From Piromyces finnis (lineage: Eukaryota > Neocallimastigomycota > Neocallimastigomycetes > Neocallimastigales > Neocallimastigaceae), in NCBI GenBank assembly GCA_002104945.1, contig MCFH01000015.1, positions 600,501 to 664,500 on the forward strand: a stretch of 64,000 nucleotides of DNA, written 5' to 3'. The position numbers and the translations under genes are program-made. Position 1 is the first letter of the stretch, and each line of letters starts with the position of its first letter. The notes under the pieces were generated by a model. The model did not search any database. It had not been told where the DNA came from and saw only the letters and a list, made by a program, of their open reading frames with translations. Positions 34,123 through 46,005 of the stretch are shown here, in pieces.

Positions 34123-35584
34123 CCTTCAAGGAAATATATATACAGGTTATTTAATAAGATTGATAATTTATTGGTATATAAAATTGGTATGTATCATTAA
34201 AAAAAATTTAAAATTTCTTTTATGGTTTTTTTTTTAATGAATAAGGATATGAATTATTATTATTATTCAAATTGTTGTCATTCTTGTTAATTATTAATAT
34301 ATATTTTATTTATTTATCTTGTTATTATTGCTGTTATTTTATTTTTTATTTTATTTTTTTTTTTTTTTGAATTTAATAAACTTTTTTTTTTGGAAGAATA
34401 GCTTTTTTTCTTATTTATAATTATGATTGAAATATTACTATTAATTTAAAAGAATAATTGGTACGAAATAAATAAAAATACAATTTATTTATTTTTTTTT
34501 TATCTTTTTATATTCGTTGTTGTTGTTACTGTTGTTATTGTTGAAATTTATTTTAAATTTAAAAGAATTTTTTAACAATTAATTGAGAATTTTTTTTATT
34601 TTTCCTGTTTTTTCTTTCTTTATATATTAATAATTAATAATTAATACAATTTATTTGTTCATTTCTTTTTATTTTTTTTTATTTTTTTTTTTTTTATATT
34701 ATTACTGTACATTCAAATGAATATTTAAAAAGAAGTAAAAAAAAAAAAAAAAACATTTTTTCTTTTCTAATTTCCTTTTTTTTTTTTTTTTTTTTTTACT
34801 TTTTTTTTATATATATATATTTTTTTTTTAATTTTTTTTTGTAGGGGACAAAGCTTTTTTTTAATTAAAAATAATGATTTACAAATATGAAACTTAAAAA
34901 TTTATATTAAATTTTATTAATTAAAATTTTTATTATAAATTAAATTTTTTTTTTTTTTTTTAAAAAAAAAAGTAAAAACGAAGGAAAAAAAAAAAAAAAA
35001 GTATAATACTAGAAATAGGTTTATCTCTCTCTATTTATATATTACGTATTCGTATTATTTTTTTCTAAACATTTATTCATTTTATATGAAAAAAAGGCAT
35101 GTCTTTGATATTCTTTTATTAAAGTATTACTATCTGATAAAATAAGGTTACACAACTATAAATTGGGCTAAATCAATAGTTTTATTAATAAATAAAACTA
35201 ATTAAAAAAAAAAAAACTTTGAATATAATACTAAAAATAGTATTATTATATAAAAACAATAATAACAATAATACTAATAATACTAATAATGATAAGATAA
35301 TAATACTATTTAAAAATATTTTATAAATAATATATAAAATTTATAAATAATACACACACCATACCATCCATATATATAAATATATAAAGTATATATACAA
35401 AAACAAAATATGATTTTTTCTTTTATTCTTTATACAATAATTATTATTTTTCTATAAACTATAATTTATTACCTATAATATATAATGTACTTTTTTTTAT
35501 TTTTTAATTCTATTATTATATTTTTTTTCTATTCTATTTTTATTTATTCATTTTTTTTTTTTTTTTTTTACTTCATTTGATTAA
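33974..35584. other. Intergenic between subtilases 1 and 2
   Basis: 1.6 kb of highly AT-rich DNA with a T run of about 32 (34091-34122) and many other homopolymers. No gene seen. Includes the promoter of subtilase 1. Confidence 0.6.
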
Positions 35585-37675
35585 TTATTGGTAGTAAAGG
35601 CTTTTCCATTGCATTTTCATTATTTTCTTGGCTATTAAAGTTTTTATTCTGTATTCATTTATTTCATGTCGTTCATTTCCTTCTTCATCTAAATAAAGAT
35701 CAAGATCAATAACTTCTTCTTCATCCTCTTCTAAATCAATCTCATCTTCCTCTATTTCAATATCACCAACATCTATGGGTGGCGTATCTGTTTCTTCATC
35801 TATAATATCCTCTTCTATGCTTGTTGTGATGGTATCATAGGATTCCATAAATGTGAGGGTGATGGAAATAGTTGGATTGTCATTCATGATACTTTCTACC
35901 ATGGTTTCTACTGGATTAGGAATAGTATTTAAAGTTGAGGTGACTTCTATCATGGTGGCTTCAATAGTAGAAGTTGGAAAAACAAGTGTTGTAGTTGTAT
36001 TCATTTCGATGATTGTACTTTGTAACATGATTTCTGTAGTGGTGGTGGTAGTAGTAGTGCTGTTATTATAGGGTATCTCCAAATTTCTACAGAAACCATC
36101 TTCGGAACAATATTCATTAGAGGGGCATTCTAGGTTTCCCGAGTGTATACCACAACCATAATAAATATCATTAGAGGAATAATTAATATGTTTACCATTA
36201 TTAATAAAAATATTATTTTCCTCTTTTGGTATATTGCTGATAATATCTTTAAGGCCAAGTTCAGTTAACCATGTTAACATTATTTCGGTGGTAAATTTAA
36301 TCTCAGAATGTTCACTCATAAGGGTAGCTGCAACACCAGCAGTTAATGGAGATGAGAATGAAGTTCCTTCAACACTTTTTTCTTTATCCACTCCATTACT
36401 ATCTTGATAAAGAAGATCCATATCAAATGGTGCATAAATATTAACATTTGAACCATGGTTAGAATCTACTGCTTTTCTATAATCATTGGATGTGTTTGGA
36501 TCCATGACTTCAACACCTCCAACACATATAACATTTTCAAAAGAACAGGGGTATAAAGCTTCTTTGGATGCCTCTTTCACCGTACCTGATCCATGATTAC
36601 CGGCTGCTGCAAAAATAATACCTCCTTTAGTTGTAATTTCATTTATTAATTTTTCATAATGATCCAATTCACTTTTTTGTTCTTCATAATGATAGTATTT
36701 ACCGAAAGAAAAATTGATGACTGTTTTGTACGGTCTTATTAAATGATCACTAATATATTGTAATCCGGCAATAATATCAATATATTTAATACTGCCTAGT
36801 AATGGATCAATATCTATTTTAACTCCATAAATATTTGCTTTATTGGCTACCCCTCTGTCTAACCCACCAGCAGCATCTGCGACACATTCTCCATGATTTT
36901 TAATATAGATATCATCAGATCGACAATCTTTATCGGAAATGTCTACCGGTATACCATCTTTTATAAATGTGGAACAACGGGCGATACGATCATTCGTATT
37001 GGAAAATTCTGAATGATTAAAGTTGAAACCAGAATCCATGATAATCATATCTATATTTTCCCCAGCAGACGCTGGATAATAATAATTATAATCGTATTGA
37101 TCTATATGATCCAATGAAAATTTTCCTTGAGAAAGTAAGGATAAATGCATATGGGTATATTCCTTTACTCCAACACCCTTCCATTTTGTTTCCTTTTTAA
37201 TATCCTCTTCATTATAGTTTGTTGCTAATTCTGCATAACTATCGGGTAGACAATCTTTAACATAAGCTATCGCTTTTATTTTTCTTACAAGATCATTAGA
37301 AAGGTAGGCATATAATACAGTACTGTCCTCTACGGTTGATACGGTATACACTAGATTTGAAATCCATGATTCATTTTCTCTTTTATTATATTTTGATGAT
37401 GATTTCTCTATTTCAACTAATTTTTCAGGATCTTTATAGGTATCTATATTTTCAATAATTAACCCTTGAAGATCATGAACAATATTATTAATTAAGACAT
37501 GCGTTTCTTGACGCTTTTCAAAAAATTGCTTTTTTTTACTTCCATTATTTACAAAAATCATATAATAATTATCTTTTATTTGATCATCATCCTTGTCATT
37601 CATAACATAACTATACGCCATCCAATTCATTATCATTATACTCCATAGGAGTAAAATTTTATTATTTTTAAGCAT
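35585..37675 (-). CDS. Secreted subtilisin-like serine protease (S8), paralogue 2
   Basis: 696 residues, intronless. Signal peptide about 1-22 (ILLLWSIMIMNWMAYS). The triad is Asp214 (IIMDSGFNF), His261 (KNHGECVADAAGG) and Ser439 (GTSFSSPLTAGVAA), with Asn360 (AAAGNHG). The conserved linker W-K-G-V-G-V-K-E motif precedes MHLSLLSQGK. A conserved block INNGKHINYSSNDIYYGCGI follows the protease domain, with a half hevein-like Cys motif (CPSNEYCSEDGFC). Next is a Thr-rich stretch (TTTTTTTEIM, MNTTTTLVFP) and a long acidic C-terminal region (about 630-680) that lacks a GPI or membrane tail. Same strand and same architecture as its neighbours, so a tandem family. Confidence 0.9.
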   Translation of the reverse strand: MLKNNKILLLWSIMIMNWMAYSYVMNDKDDDQIKDNYYMIFVNNGSKKKQFFEKRQETHVLINNIVHDLQGLIIENIDTYKDPEKLVEIEKSSSKYNKRENESWISNLVYTVSTVEDSTVLYAYLSNDLVRKIKAIAYVKDCLPDSYAELATNYNEEDIKKETKWKGVGVKEYTHMHLSLLSQGKFSLDHIDQYDYNYYYPASAGENIDMIIMDSGFNFNHSEFSNTNDRIARCSTFIKDGIPVDISDKDCRSDDIYIKNHGECVADAAGGLDRGVANKANIYGVKIDIDPLLGSIKYIDIIAGLQYISDHLIRPYKTVINFSFGKYYHYEEQKSELDHYEKLINEITTKGGIIFAAAGNHGSGTVKEASKEALYPCSFENVICVGGVEVMDPNTSNDYRKAVDSNHGSNVNIYAPFDMDLLYQDSNGVDKEKSVEGTSFSSPLTAGVAATLMSEHSEIKFTTEIMLTWLTELGLKDIISNIPKEENNIFINNGKHINYSSNDIYYGCGIHSGNLECPSNEYCSEDGFCRNLEIPYNNSTTTTTTTTEIMLQSTIIEMNTTTTLVFPTSTIEATMIEVTSTLNTIPNPVETMVESIMNDNPTISITLTFMESYDTITTSIEEDIIDEETDTPPIDVGDIEIEEDEIDLEEDEEEVIDLDLYLDEEGNERHEINEYRIKTLIAKKIMKMQWKSLYYQ

Positions 37676-39648
37676 TTTTTTTCACTTTTTTTTTTTTTTT
37701 TAATTTGTATATATTTAATGCGTATATTTTATTTACTTTTTTTTTTTTATAATTATTACGTTTTAAAAAATAAAAAAAATGTATAAATTATCTTTAAAAT
37801 TCCTTACTTTAATTTTTTAAAATTTTCATGCTTATAAGGAATAAAAACTTTTCTGTTGTTCGTACTTGTGTATCGTGTGGATAATTAAAAAAAAATAAAT
37901 GGTATTATAAAATTATTTAATTTGTTTTTATATTATATTATATAGAGTATACATAGTTTCGTTGTTATGTTGCTAAAAATAAATGATATTTGTATTTTTA
38001 TATATTCAAGTTTTTTTTTTTTTTGTTTAAATTGATTTTTGTTAACTGTAATTTCAATAAAAAAAGAGATTTAGAATAAATAATAGTAAAGTAGAATTAG
38101 ATGTTTTCAATAATAAAAGAATAACTATTATATATTAAAAAATGGTTTGAACTAAATTCCTAAATGCCTTTTTTCTCTCTTGTTCTTTTTTTATTTTTCT
38201 TAATCCTGTAATTCTTAAATTTCTTTAAAAAAAAAAAAAAAAAAAAAAAAGAAATAATAAAGTGATGATATATTCAACTTTATTTTATAATAAAATCCTT
38301 TTTTTTGTCATTATTAAAAAATAAATCATTTTTTAATTTATTTTAATAACAAGAAATTAATTTAAATTGATGGAAAATAGTGTTACACAAACAAAATAAA
38401 ACAATAGTAACCAATGAAATTTTAAAATATTTAAACTTTAATAATTAAACTTTTATTTTGATAGGTTTCACAAATTAAAATTTTAATTTATGATTATCAT
38501 AAAAAATATGAGTTTATCCTATTTTAATTAAATTCATTTTTATTAATAATAATAATAGTATCAAAAAAAAAAAGTTTTACTAATCTTTATTTTTATGGTT
38601 AAAATTACCTAGATAAAATTTTTACTTTCCTATAATTTAACCTATTAACTATTTAATAAATTTCGTACTCTTTTTTTTTTTTTTTTCTATTCTAATAATA
38701 ATTAGAATAATAGAATTAATAGTGTTATTAATAGTGTTGTTATAATTATTATTAATAAAATAAATAATCAATACTATATAATTATTAGCAATAGGAACAA
38801 AGCTTATTTTTTAATATATGTTATATTTGTTGTTTTATTATTGTTGTTATTATTTTACTCACTTCACAATACTTACACGATAAGAAATTATTAATTAAAA
38901 TTAATAAAATTTCTAGGAAAATTTTCAACCATACAAAAAAATATTGTATACATAAATCTTATTATTTATATAAATGGAAAAAGATATTTATAATAAATAA
39001 TAATATCTTATTAAAAAGTATTAAAACTTTATAAACCTTATTCATTATTAAAAATAGACTTATGTATAACACGTGTATATTATATTTTTATGATTAGTAT
39101 GCATTTATATATGTAAATAATAATTTTTTTTTTTGGCGTACTGGTAGTCCCTTGATTAAACTAACTAATAATGTAACAACACTACTTTCTTCTAAAATAA
39201 TAAATTAATAATAATAACCTAATAATGTAACAACACTGCTTTCTTCTAAAATAATAAATTAATAATAATAACCTAATAATGTAACAACACTGCTTTCTTC
39301 TAAAATAATGAATTATAAATAATAAATAAAAAAAAATCAATAATAAAAAGGGAAATAAAGAGAATAAAGAATGAAAATTATTTGTTAAGAAATAATTGTA
39401 ATAAAATAGGTTCTTTTCTACGATAGTATTAAAATATAAGGTAGTATTTATATATAATATTTATTCTTGAAAAAAATATGTTATATTACCACCATATAAA
39501 TAAAGATAAAAGAAAAAAATGAAAAAAATATTAATATTAAACGCTTCATTAATATATATTCAATTAACAAAAATTTTAAAAATACAAAATACTTTATTTA
39601 ATATACATTTTTATTGAAATGAATTCATCCTTTGTTTTTCTTTTAAGT
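37676..39648. other. Intergenic between subtilases 2 and 3
   Basis: 2 kb of AT-rich DNA without a gene. It contains a 3 x 54-bp minisatellite (39165-39312). Confidence 0.6.
39165..39312. repeat. Minisatellite, three copies of a 54-bp unit
   Basis: Units begin CTAATAATGTAACAACACTG at 39165, 39219 and 39273 (the first copy reads ACTAC in place of ACTGC). They are almost identical, so the amplification is recent. They end about 340 bp downstream of the third subtilase stop. Confidence 0.9.
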
Positions 39649-41796
39649 CTATAATTCTAAAGACATTGAAATTGTAGTAGTTGATACTTTTTTAGTTGTA
39701 GATTTTTTAGTTGTTATTTTTTTTGTTGTTGTCTTTTTAGTCGTAAATTTTTTAGTTGTTGTTGTTTTCTTAGTAGTAGTTTTTTTGGTTGTTGTCTTTT
39801 TAGTAGTAGTAGTTTTTTTTGTTGTCGTCGTTTTTTTAGTTGTTGTTGTCTTTTTGGTTGTTGATTTTTTAGTAAGCGTAGTTGTAGCAGTAGTAGTGAT
39901 CTTTGTTGATGCTTTTTTAGAAGTAGTAGTAGTTTTTTTTGTAGTTGTTGATGTTTTTTTCATTGACGTGGTGTTAGTTTTTGTAGGGGTTGTAGCGTTA
40001 CTAGTAGATTTAATAGAATAAGTGGTGGTTTTGGGGGGTTCATTTGTGGTAGTAGTTGAAGTTATTTCTGGAATTATAGATTCAATTAATGTAGAATTAC
40101 CAGGATTAGAATTTAAATCATTTTCTTCTAATTTTATTTCTTCACAAAATCCTTCATCTGTGCAGAACTGATTTTCCGGACATTGTATCGTTTTTTCAAT
40201 CAATGGATCACAACGAATATACGTATTCTCTTGATAATATATCCGCTGTTTGCCGTTATTAACAAATAGATTTCCTGGTCCTGATACCATTCCATAAATA
40301 ATTGATTTTTGACCCAACTCTGTTAAATAATCCATCATGGTTTTAATGGTAAACCGGGTATCGGGATTTTCACTCATAAGGGTAGCAATAATTCCAGATA
40401 CAATTGGGGATGAAAAGGACGTCCCTTCAGGATAGGCTTCTAAATTCATACCTTTTGAATTTTGGTATAAAACATTAACTTCATAGGGTGCATATATATT
40501 TACAGATTCTCCATAATTTGATTCCATGGCTCTTTCATAGGTATCCTTATTAAACCCATTGACTCCATTTACACCACCAACACAAATAACTTGATCAAAG
40601 GAACATGGATAAAAGGCATTTCCAGAGACTTCATCATAAGCAGATAAACCATTATTACCTGAAGCAGCCACAACTATTCCCTTTTTCTCTATAATTTCAT
40701 TTATTAATTTTTGATAGTGTAAAATGGCTTCGGTTTCTTCAGCCATGGCATAAAAACTACCAAAAGATAGATTAATTACCGTTTTATATTCTCTTATTAA
40801 ATGATCAATGATATATTGTAATCCAGCAAATATATCGACCTCTTTAATATCTCCAAACCATACTTTAAGAGCAATACCATAAATATTAGCTTTACTAGCT
40901 ACACCCTTTTCTATTCCGGCAGCGATATCTGAAATCATTTCTCCATGATAATCCGAATATCGATCAGTTGTACCGCAAAAACGTTCATCTGAAACAGTTT
41001 CTACTTTACCATTACTAATTTTAACAACACATTTTACTATTCGTTCATCTGTATTATTGAATTCGGGATGCTTAAAATTAAAACCAGAATCTAAAAATAT
41101 CATATCAATATCTTTTCCAGCAGTCTTTGGATAATAATAGGTCGTATCATAATGTCCTATATTTTCTTTCGAATATTTTCCCTGAGAAATTAAGGATAAG
41201 TGTAATGGGGCATTTTCTTTAATACCAACTTCCTTCCATTGGGTTTCCTCTATAATTTCATTGATATTATAATTTGCGGTGAGTTTAACAAATCTATTGG
41301 GTGTAATTTCATTAATTCCTTTCATTTTTTTAATTTTTTCCACTAAATCATGTGAAAGATAGGCATAAAGTACGGTGCTATTCCCAACAGTAGAAATCGG
41401 ATAAACAAAATTTGTATCTCCATAATCCATGGCATAATGACTTTCTTCACCTTCTTCTTTTCTTTTCTTTTTTCTTTTTTTTTCATCTTCATCCTCTTCT
41501 TTAATTTCTTCAAATTTTTCAATATCTCTATACGTATCTTTATTTTCAATAATCAAACTATGAATTTCATTTACCATTAAATTAATGAAACCATCAACTT
41601 CTTGACGCTTTTCTTTTTTATTATCGGAATTCCCATTATCCATAAAAATCATATAATATTTATCATCTTCTGATAATTCATATTTATTTTGCCTCTCTAA
41701 TTCATAGTCATTGGCATCATCTTTGGCATAGACCCATTTTATCCATAAAATAATAATACTCAATAAGGTATAAATTCTACTGTATAACTCTTTCAT
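39649..41796 (-). CDS. Secreted subtilisin-like serine protease (S8), paralogue 3, with Thr/Lys-rich tail
   Basis: 715 residues, intronless. Signal peptide about 1-24 (IYTLLSIIILWIKWVYA). The triad is Asp236 (MIFLDSGFNF), His284 (SDYHGEMISD) and Ser460 (GTSFSSPIVSGIIATLM), with Asn381 (AASGNNG). A propeptide-like segment and a K/E/D-rich loop (about 97-118) precede the catalytic domain. The linker has one ETQWKEVGIKENAPLHLSLI unit. The Cys motif after the domain is altered (YIRCDPLIE, CPENQFCTDEGFC; the initial GCG is lost). Residues about 585-710 are mostly Thr and Lys (TTTKK repeats), resembling a glycosylated spacer. The extreme C-terminus SMSLEL does not look like a GPI signal. Probable secreted protease that may bind to or span the cell wall. 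Confidence 0.9.
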   Translation of the reverse strand: MKELYSRIYTLLSIIILWIKWVYAKDDANDYELERQNKYELSEDDKYYMIFMDNGNSDNKKEKRQEVDGFINLMVNEIHSLIIENKDTYRDIEKFEEIKEEDEDEKKRKKKRKEEGEESHYAMDYGDTNFVYPISTVGNSTVLYAYLSHDLVEKIKKMKGINEITPNRFVKLTANYNINEIIEETQWKEVGIKENAPLHLSLISQGKYSKENIGHYDTTYYYPKTAGKDIDMIFLDSGFNFKHPEFNNTDERIVKCVVKISNGKVETVSDERFCGTTDRYSDYHGEMISDIAAGIEKGVASKANIYGIALKVWFGDIKEVDIFAGLQYIIDHLIREYKTVINLSFGSFYAMAEETEAILHYQKLINEIIEKKGIVVAASGNNGLSAYDEVSGNAFYPCSFDQVICVGGVNGVNGFNKDTYERAMESNYGESVNIYAPYEVNVLYQNSKGMNLEAYPEGTSFSSPIVSGIIATLMSENPDTRFTIKTMMDYLTELGQKSIIYGMVSGPGNLFVNNGKQRIYYQENTYIRCDPLIEKTIQCPENQFCTDEGFCEEIKLEENDLNSNPGNSTLIESIIPEITSTTTTNEPPKTTTYSIKSTSNATTPTKTNTTSMKKTSTTTKKTTTTSKKASTKITTTATTTLTKKSTTKKTTTTKKTTTTKKTTTTKKTTTKKTTTKKTTTTKKFTTKKTTTKKITTKKSTTKKVSTTTISMSLEL

Positions 41797-43075
41797 TTTT
41801 AATCATTCTATAGTTTCTAATATTTATATGTTTTCTTTTATAAAACCAATTTTTTTTTTTTTTTTTTGTATTAATGAAACTAAAAATTATTTAGTATAAA
41901 ACATTCCTTTCTACCTAATATTAATTTCTCACAATCTTTTACATTATTATCTTATTTTTAGTAATTCCTTTCTAATATTTATATATATTTATATATAATA
42001 TATATAATAGTAATTATACTAATATTGTATTTTTTTGATAAAAGATTATTGAATAATTTAGTTATTTACAATTAATTGAAATTATAAAATTTAAAGTTTT
42101 TTTTTTTTTTTTTAATTCATTATTATTTTTAATTAAAGATAAATTATGTGGTTTTTAAGCAAATAAAGCATCAAATTAAAAATTAAAAATAAACCTCAAC
42201 CTTTTTTTTTTTTTTTAAAATTGATAAACATCAAATATAATGTTCCATTTTTTTTTTTTTTACATTATAATTATTTCTTTATTTAAATAATAAAGTAAAA
42301 AAGAAAAAAAAATTAATGATAGCCAATACAGTCAACTTTTTTATATTTATTTTTTTCTATTCTATTACTCTATTATTTTCTATTTTTTTCTCGTAATCAT
42401 ATCAAGGAGACCTTATAATTGTTAAGGAAAACTTTATAGCTTTTTTTTTTAATATTACTTTTTAGAATATAAATTTTTATTTTATTTTATTTTATCGTTT
42501 GTAATAAATATAATGGAAGATGAAAAAGAATGCTTTTTCCATGTTTTTTTTTTTTTTTTTTTTTTTTAATTAGTAAATTTCATAAAAAACAAAAAAAAAA
42601 AAAAAGATTCTAATAGAACCTTTTTTTAACAAGACATATGACATATTAGATTTTCATATTATAGAAAAGTTTCTAGAGATGATTTGTTTATAATTAAGAA
42701 AAAAAAAAAATAAAACACATTTATATAAGAATGAAAAAAGAAATATTTCCATACACTGAAATGTATTTATTTTTCCCACTTTAAAAATAGTAATAAATTT
42801 TTAATAGTTTTAATTGTCATAATATATATTATACAGATTATTGTTGTCTTTATTTATATGGTATTGTATTGTATTATATTTTAAAGTATTTACATTATTA
42901 CTTTTTATCATTATGAAAAAAAAAAAAAAAAAACTATAATCAAAAGTATAATATATTTTATATCAATTTTTTTTTAATATTAATTTAGTATTATTTTTTT
43001 TTTAAAAAAAGAATATAAAAGGAGTATTTATTTATTTATTTTTTTTTTTTTTATTATTTTTTGTTTTTCGTTTTT
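41797..43075. other. Intergenic between GH3 and subtilase 3
   Basis: 1.3 kb of AT-rich DNA with many poly-T blocks. No gene or clear element seen. Confidence 0.6.
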
Positions 43076-46005
43076 TTAGTCTTGAATTTCTTTTGCAAAA
43101 TTGTAAATTCTGGAAGCACTTCTTTCTAATTCTTCCATCTTTAAATTCTTCTTCTTTATTGCGTTTAAAATGTCATTATAATCATCCTTTGAACCTGGCA
43201 TATAAATATCACCAGAAGCTTTAATTACTTTATATGGTGTTGGACCAGAATATCTACTTTTGTTACCTAAAGTAGACATACCAACAATCCAATCGGTCAC
43301 TACAATACCATCAAAATCAAATTCATTTCTTAAAATGTCAATAATTAATTCTTCACTTTCATTGGTGTGAACACCATTAATTAAATTGTAGGAGGTCATG
43401 ACCGCCTTTGGATTTGATTCTTTGATACAAATTTCGAATCCTTTCAAGTATATTTCTCTGAGGGCTCTTTCTGAAATATTACTGCTACTGGTATAACGAT
43501 TATATTCTTGGTTATTAGCAGCAAAATGTTTTATGGAAACAAAAGCATTTTTGTGTTTTTGAACTCCCTTGGTAATAGAAGCGGCAAAGTAACCACTAAT
43601 TAATGGATCTTCAGAGAAATATTCATAATTTCTACCACATAAAATACTTCTATGGATATTTAAGGCTGGTGCAAGCCATAAATTAATATTGAATATTTCC
43701 ATTTCAGTACCGACAATATCACCACAAATTTCAGCAAATTCTCTATTCCAACTTTGAGCAATAGCTGTACCAATTGGAATGGCAGTTGTGTATTGGTGTA
43801 ATATAACAGCATCCTTTGGTACTTTTGGTGTCATTAAATCAAGAATCCATTTAATATAACTTGGAAGGGTATCTAACATTGATGAAGGAATACTTCCCTC
43901 CGTGGAGTGGTAACCATCTTTATCTTCATAATAATCCTTGGCAATTCTTATTCCAGCAGGACCATCAGACATAATTATTGGCTTTAAATTAGCAACTTTT
44001 GCTGTTTCACCAGCAGCACCTGCAACAGATGAAGCGGCACTACCAACAACACTTGCAATACCTCCATCTGGATTGAAGGCACCAACCACTAATTTTGCTT
44101 TATCTTCTTTGGATAAATTTTTAACTTGTTCATTAATTTCAAATACTTTATCGTAGTTTTCAGTTTCACTCTTAATGCTATTAACGTTAAGTATGTACTT
44201 TTGAACATTCATTAAATCATCTTTTTTCATTGATTTAAAGCTAGCATCGGTAAAACCTGGATTTCCCATTTTATTTTGGAGTTGTTTCACCATAACTCTT
44301 GATGGAACAGTAATGACAGCACATGGTTTAGTGTTTCTACTAGAATTACCAACACGAACAATGTACTCTCCTTCATCTAAAATGTAGGAAGCACTTTCAG
44401 TATCGTAACTAGCAAATTCAGATAGTTTAAAACTTAATGAAAGAATTTGGCTTTCATTTGGCATTAGTTCCTTTGATTTAGCAAAGTTGACTAAAATTTG
44501 GTAAGGCTCATCTAAATTTGTATTTGGCTTGGATAAGTAAAGTTGAAGGACTTCTTTTCCATTAAATTTACCAGTATTTGAAACAAAAGTATTGATGGTA
44601 AATTCATCCCCATTTAAATAGGAAGACTCGATATTGAAGTTGAAATCAGTGTAAGATAAACCAAAACCAAATGGGAACATAACATCTACGTCTAAAGTAT
44701 CAAAGTAACGATATCCAACAAAAATACCTTCTTTATAATTGGTATCGGAGACTTCTCCAAAATCTCCAATAGTTGGGTAATCTTCTTGTTTACTCCAAGT
44801 TGTTGTTAATTTACCGGATGGATATTTTTTACCTGAAATAATATCTACTAAAGCTTTTGAGGTACTGACACCGAGTTGAGAAAGAATCAAAATATTTTCA
44901 ACTTCTTCAAGACCAGATAAATCAACAGGTCCACCAGTATTTAAAACAAGCATAAATTTTTTGTAACCTCTAGCCATGGTTAAAATATTCTTTTTTTCAG
45001 TATCGGTTAATAAAACATCACCCTTTACAAATTTTCTATCTGTTCCTTCACCAGAAATTCTGGATAAAACGTAAATGGCAATGTCACCAGTTTCTGGGAA
45101 TTTAATGGTATATTCAGGTTCACTCATAATGACACCCAAATTACCCATAATACTAGTAATTGGATGGAATATAGCATCAAATTGTAACTTTTTATTAAAT
45201 TCTTCACGAGCCTTGGCATATACTCTGTCGTATTCGTCTAAAAAGTCTTTTGATAAAATTTCAAAACCTTCTTTAATGAAAGCTTCTTCAATCGTGTCAA
45301 AGGAACGTGAATTTACTTCACCAGAACCTGTACCACCTTTAACTGTATTTCTTATACCATTACCATACAAGTATACTTGTTTGTCATTTTCATTAAGAGG
45401 AAAATCCCCATTTTTTCTTAATAATACAGTACATTCTGATAAATAATTTTCTAAAATATTACGATGTTTTATTTCATAATCATTCCATTCTTCGTTATTC
45501 CTCGTATTGTTATCTAAGTTGATTATATATTATTATATATTGTTATATATCATCATAAAATAAAGTGATATTAATAAAATTATTATTAATTAGTCATCTT
45601 AAAGTTGATTGGACGGCAAGCTAATTTTTACTATAATTTCTTTTTTAAAATTTAATTATATGAAAAGCTAAAAAAAACCGTTTTTTTTTTTTTTTTTTTT
45701 TATAGGGAATAGTATGATAGTAAAACAAATGTTACATTTTAAATAAACTTTTTAACTATTTTTTTTTCTATGAAAAATGAAAATAATAAATATTCCATAT
45801 CCTATTTATTTTCTCTCTCTTTTTTTTATCGATAGTCTTTTTTAATATTAACAATATTACTTTATATTTTTTTTATTTATATATAAATAATTTTTTTTTT
45901 TCCTATTCAATTTCTATTTTATAAGAAATAGTTACCATTAACTGGAATGGATGATACAAAGAATAGATTAAAAACAGCTAAAGCAATAAAATTAATTATT
46001 TTCAT
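43076..46005 (-). CDS. Secreted GH3 beta-glucosidase with reversed domain order
   Basis: Hydrolyses beta-glucosides such as cellobiose from plant fibre. Two exons: 45936-46005 and 43076-45513, closing to 835 residues. Exon 1 encodes only a signal peptide (MKIINFIALAVFNLFFVSSI, then PVN). Exon 2 starts just before the enzyme. Domain order: the GH3 C-terminal alpha/beta domain comes first (ECTVLLRKNGDFPLNEND, YGNGIRNTVKGGTGSGEVNS, MLVLNTGGPVDLSGL, YPSGKLTTTWSKQEDYP, FPFGFGLSYTDF). An FnIII-like domain follows (NTGKFNGKEVLQLYLSKP). The TIM-barrel catalytic domain is last (IMSDGPAGIRIA, WNREFAEICGDIVGTEMEIF, NYEYFSEDPLISGYFAA, SIKHFAANNQEYNRYTSSSN, SERALREIYLKGFE), with the predicted nucleophile Asp764 in GIVVTDW. 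This permuted arrangement is known from rumen bacterial enzymes (Ruminococcus albus, Butyrivibrio), so bacterial origin by transfer is likely. Catalytic motifs are complete. Normal GH3 order is the reverse. Confidence 0.93.

Noticed and set aside
35853-36071. Plus-strand ORF inside subtilase 2 (and similar ones at 33203-33517, 39785-40021 and 43938-44156)
   Set aside because: Antisense shadows of real coding regions; V/I/L-rich because they oppose Thr- or Asp/Glu-rich codons.
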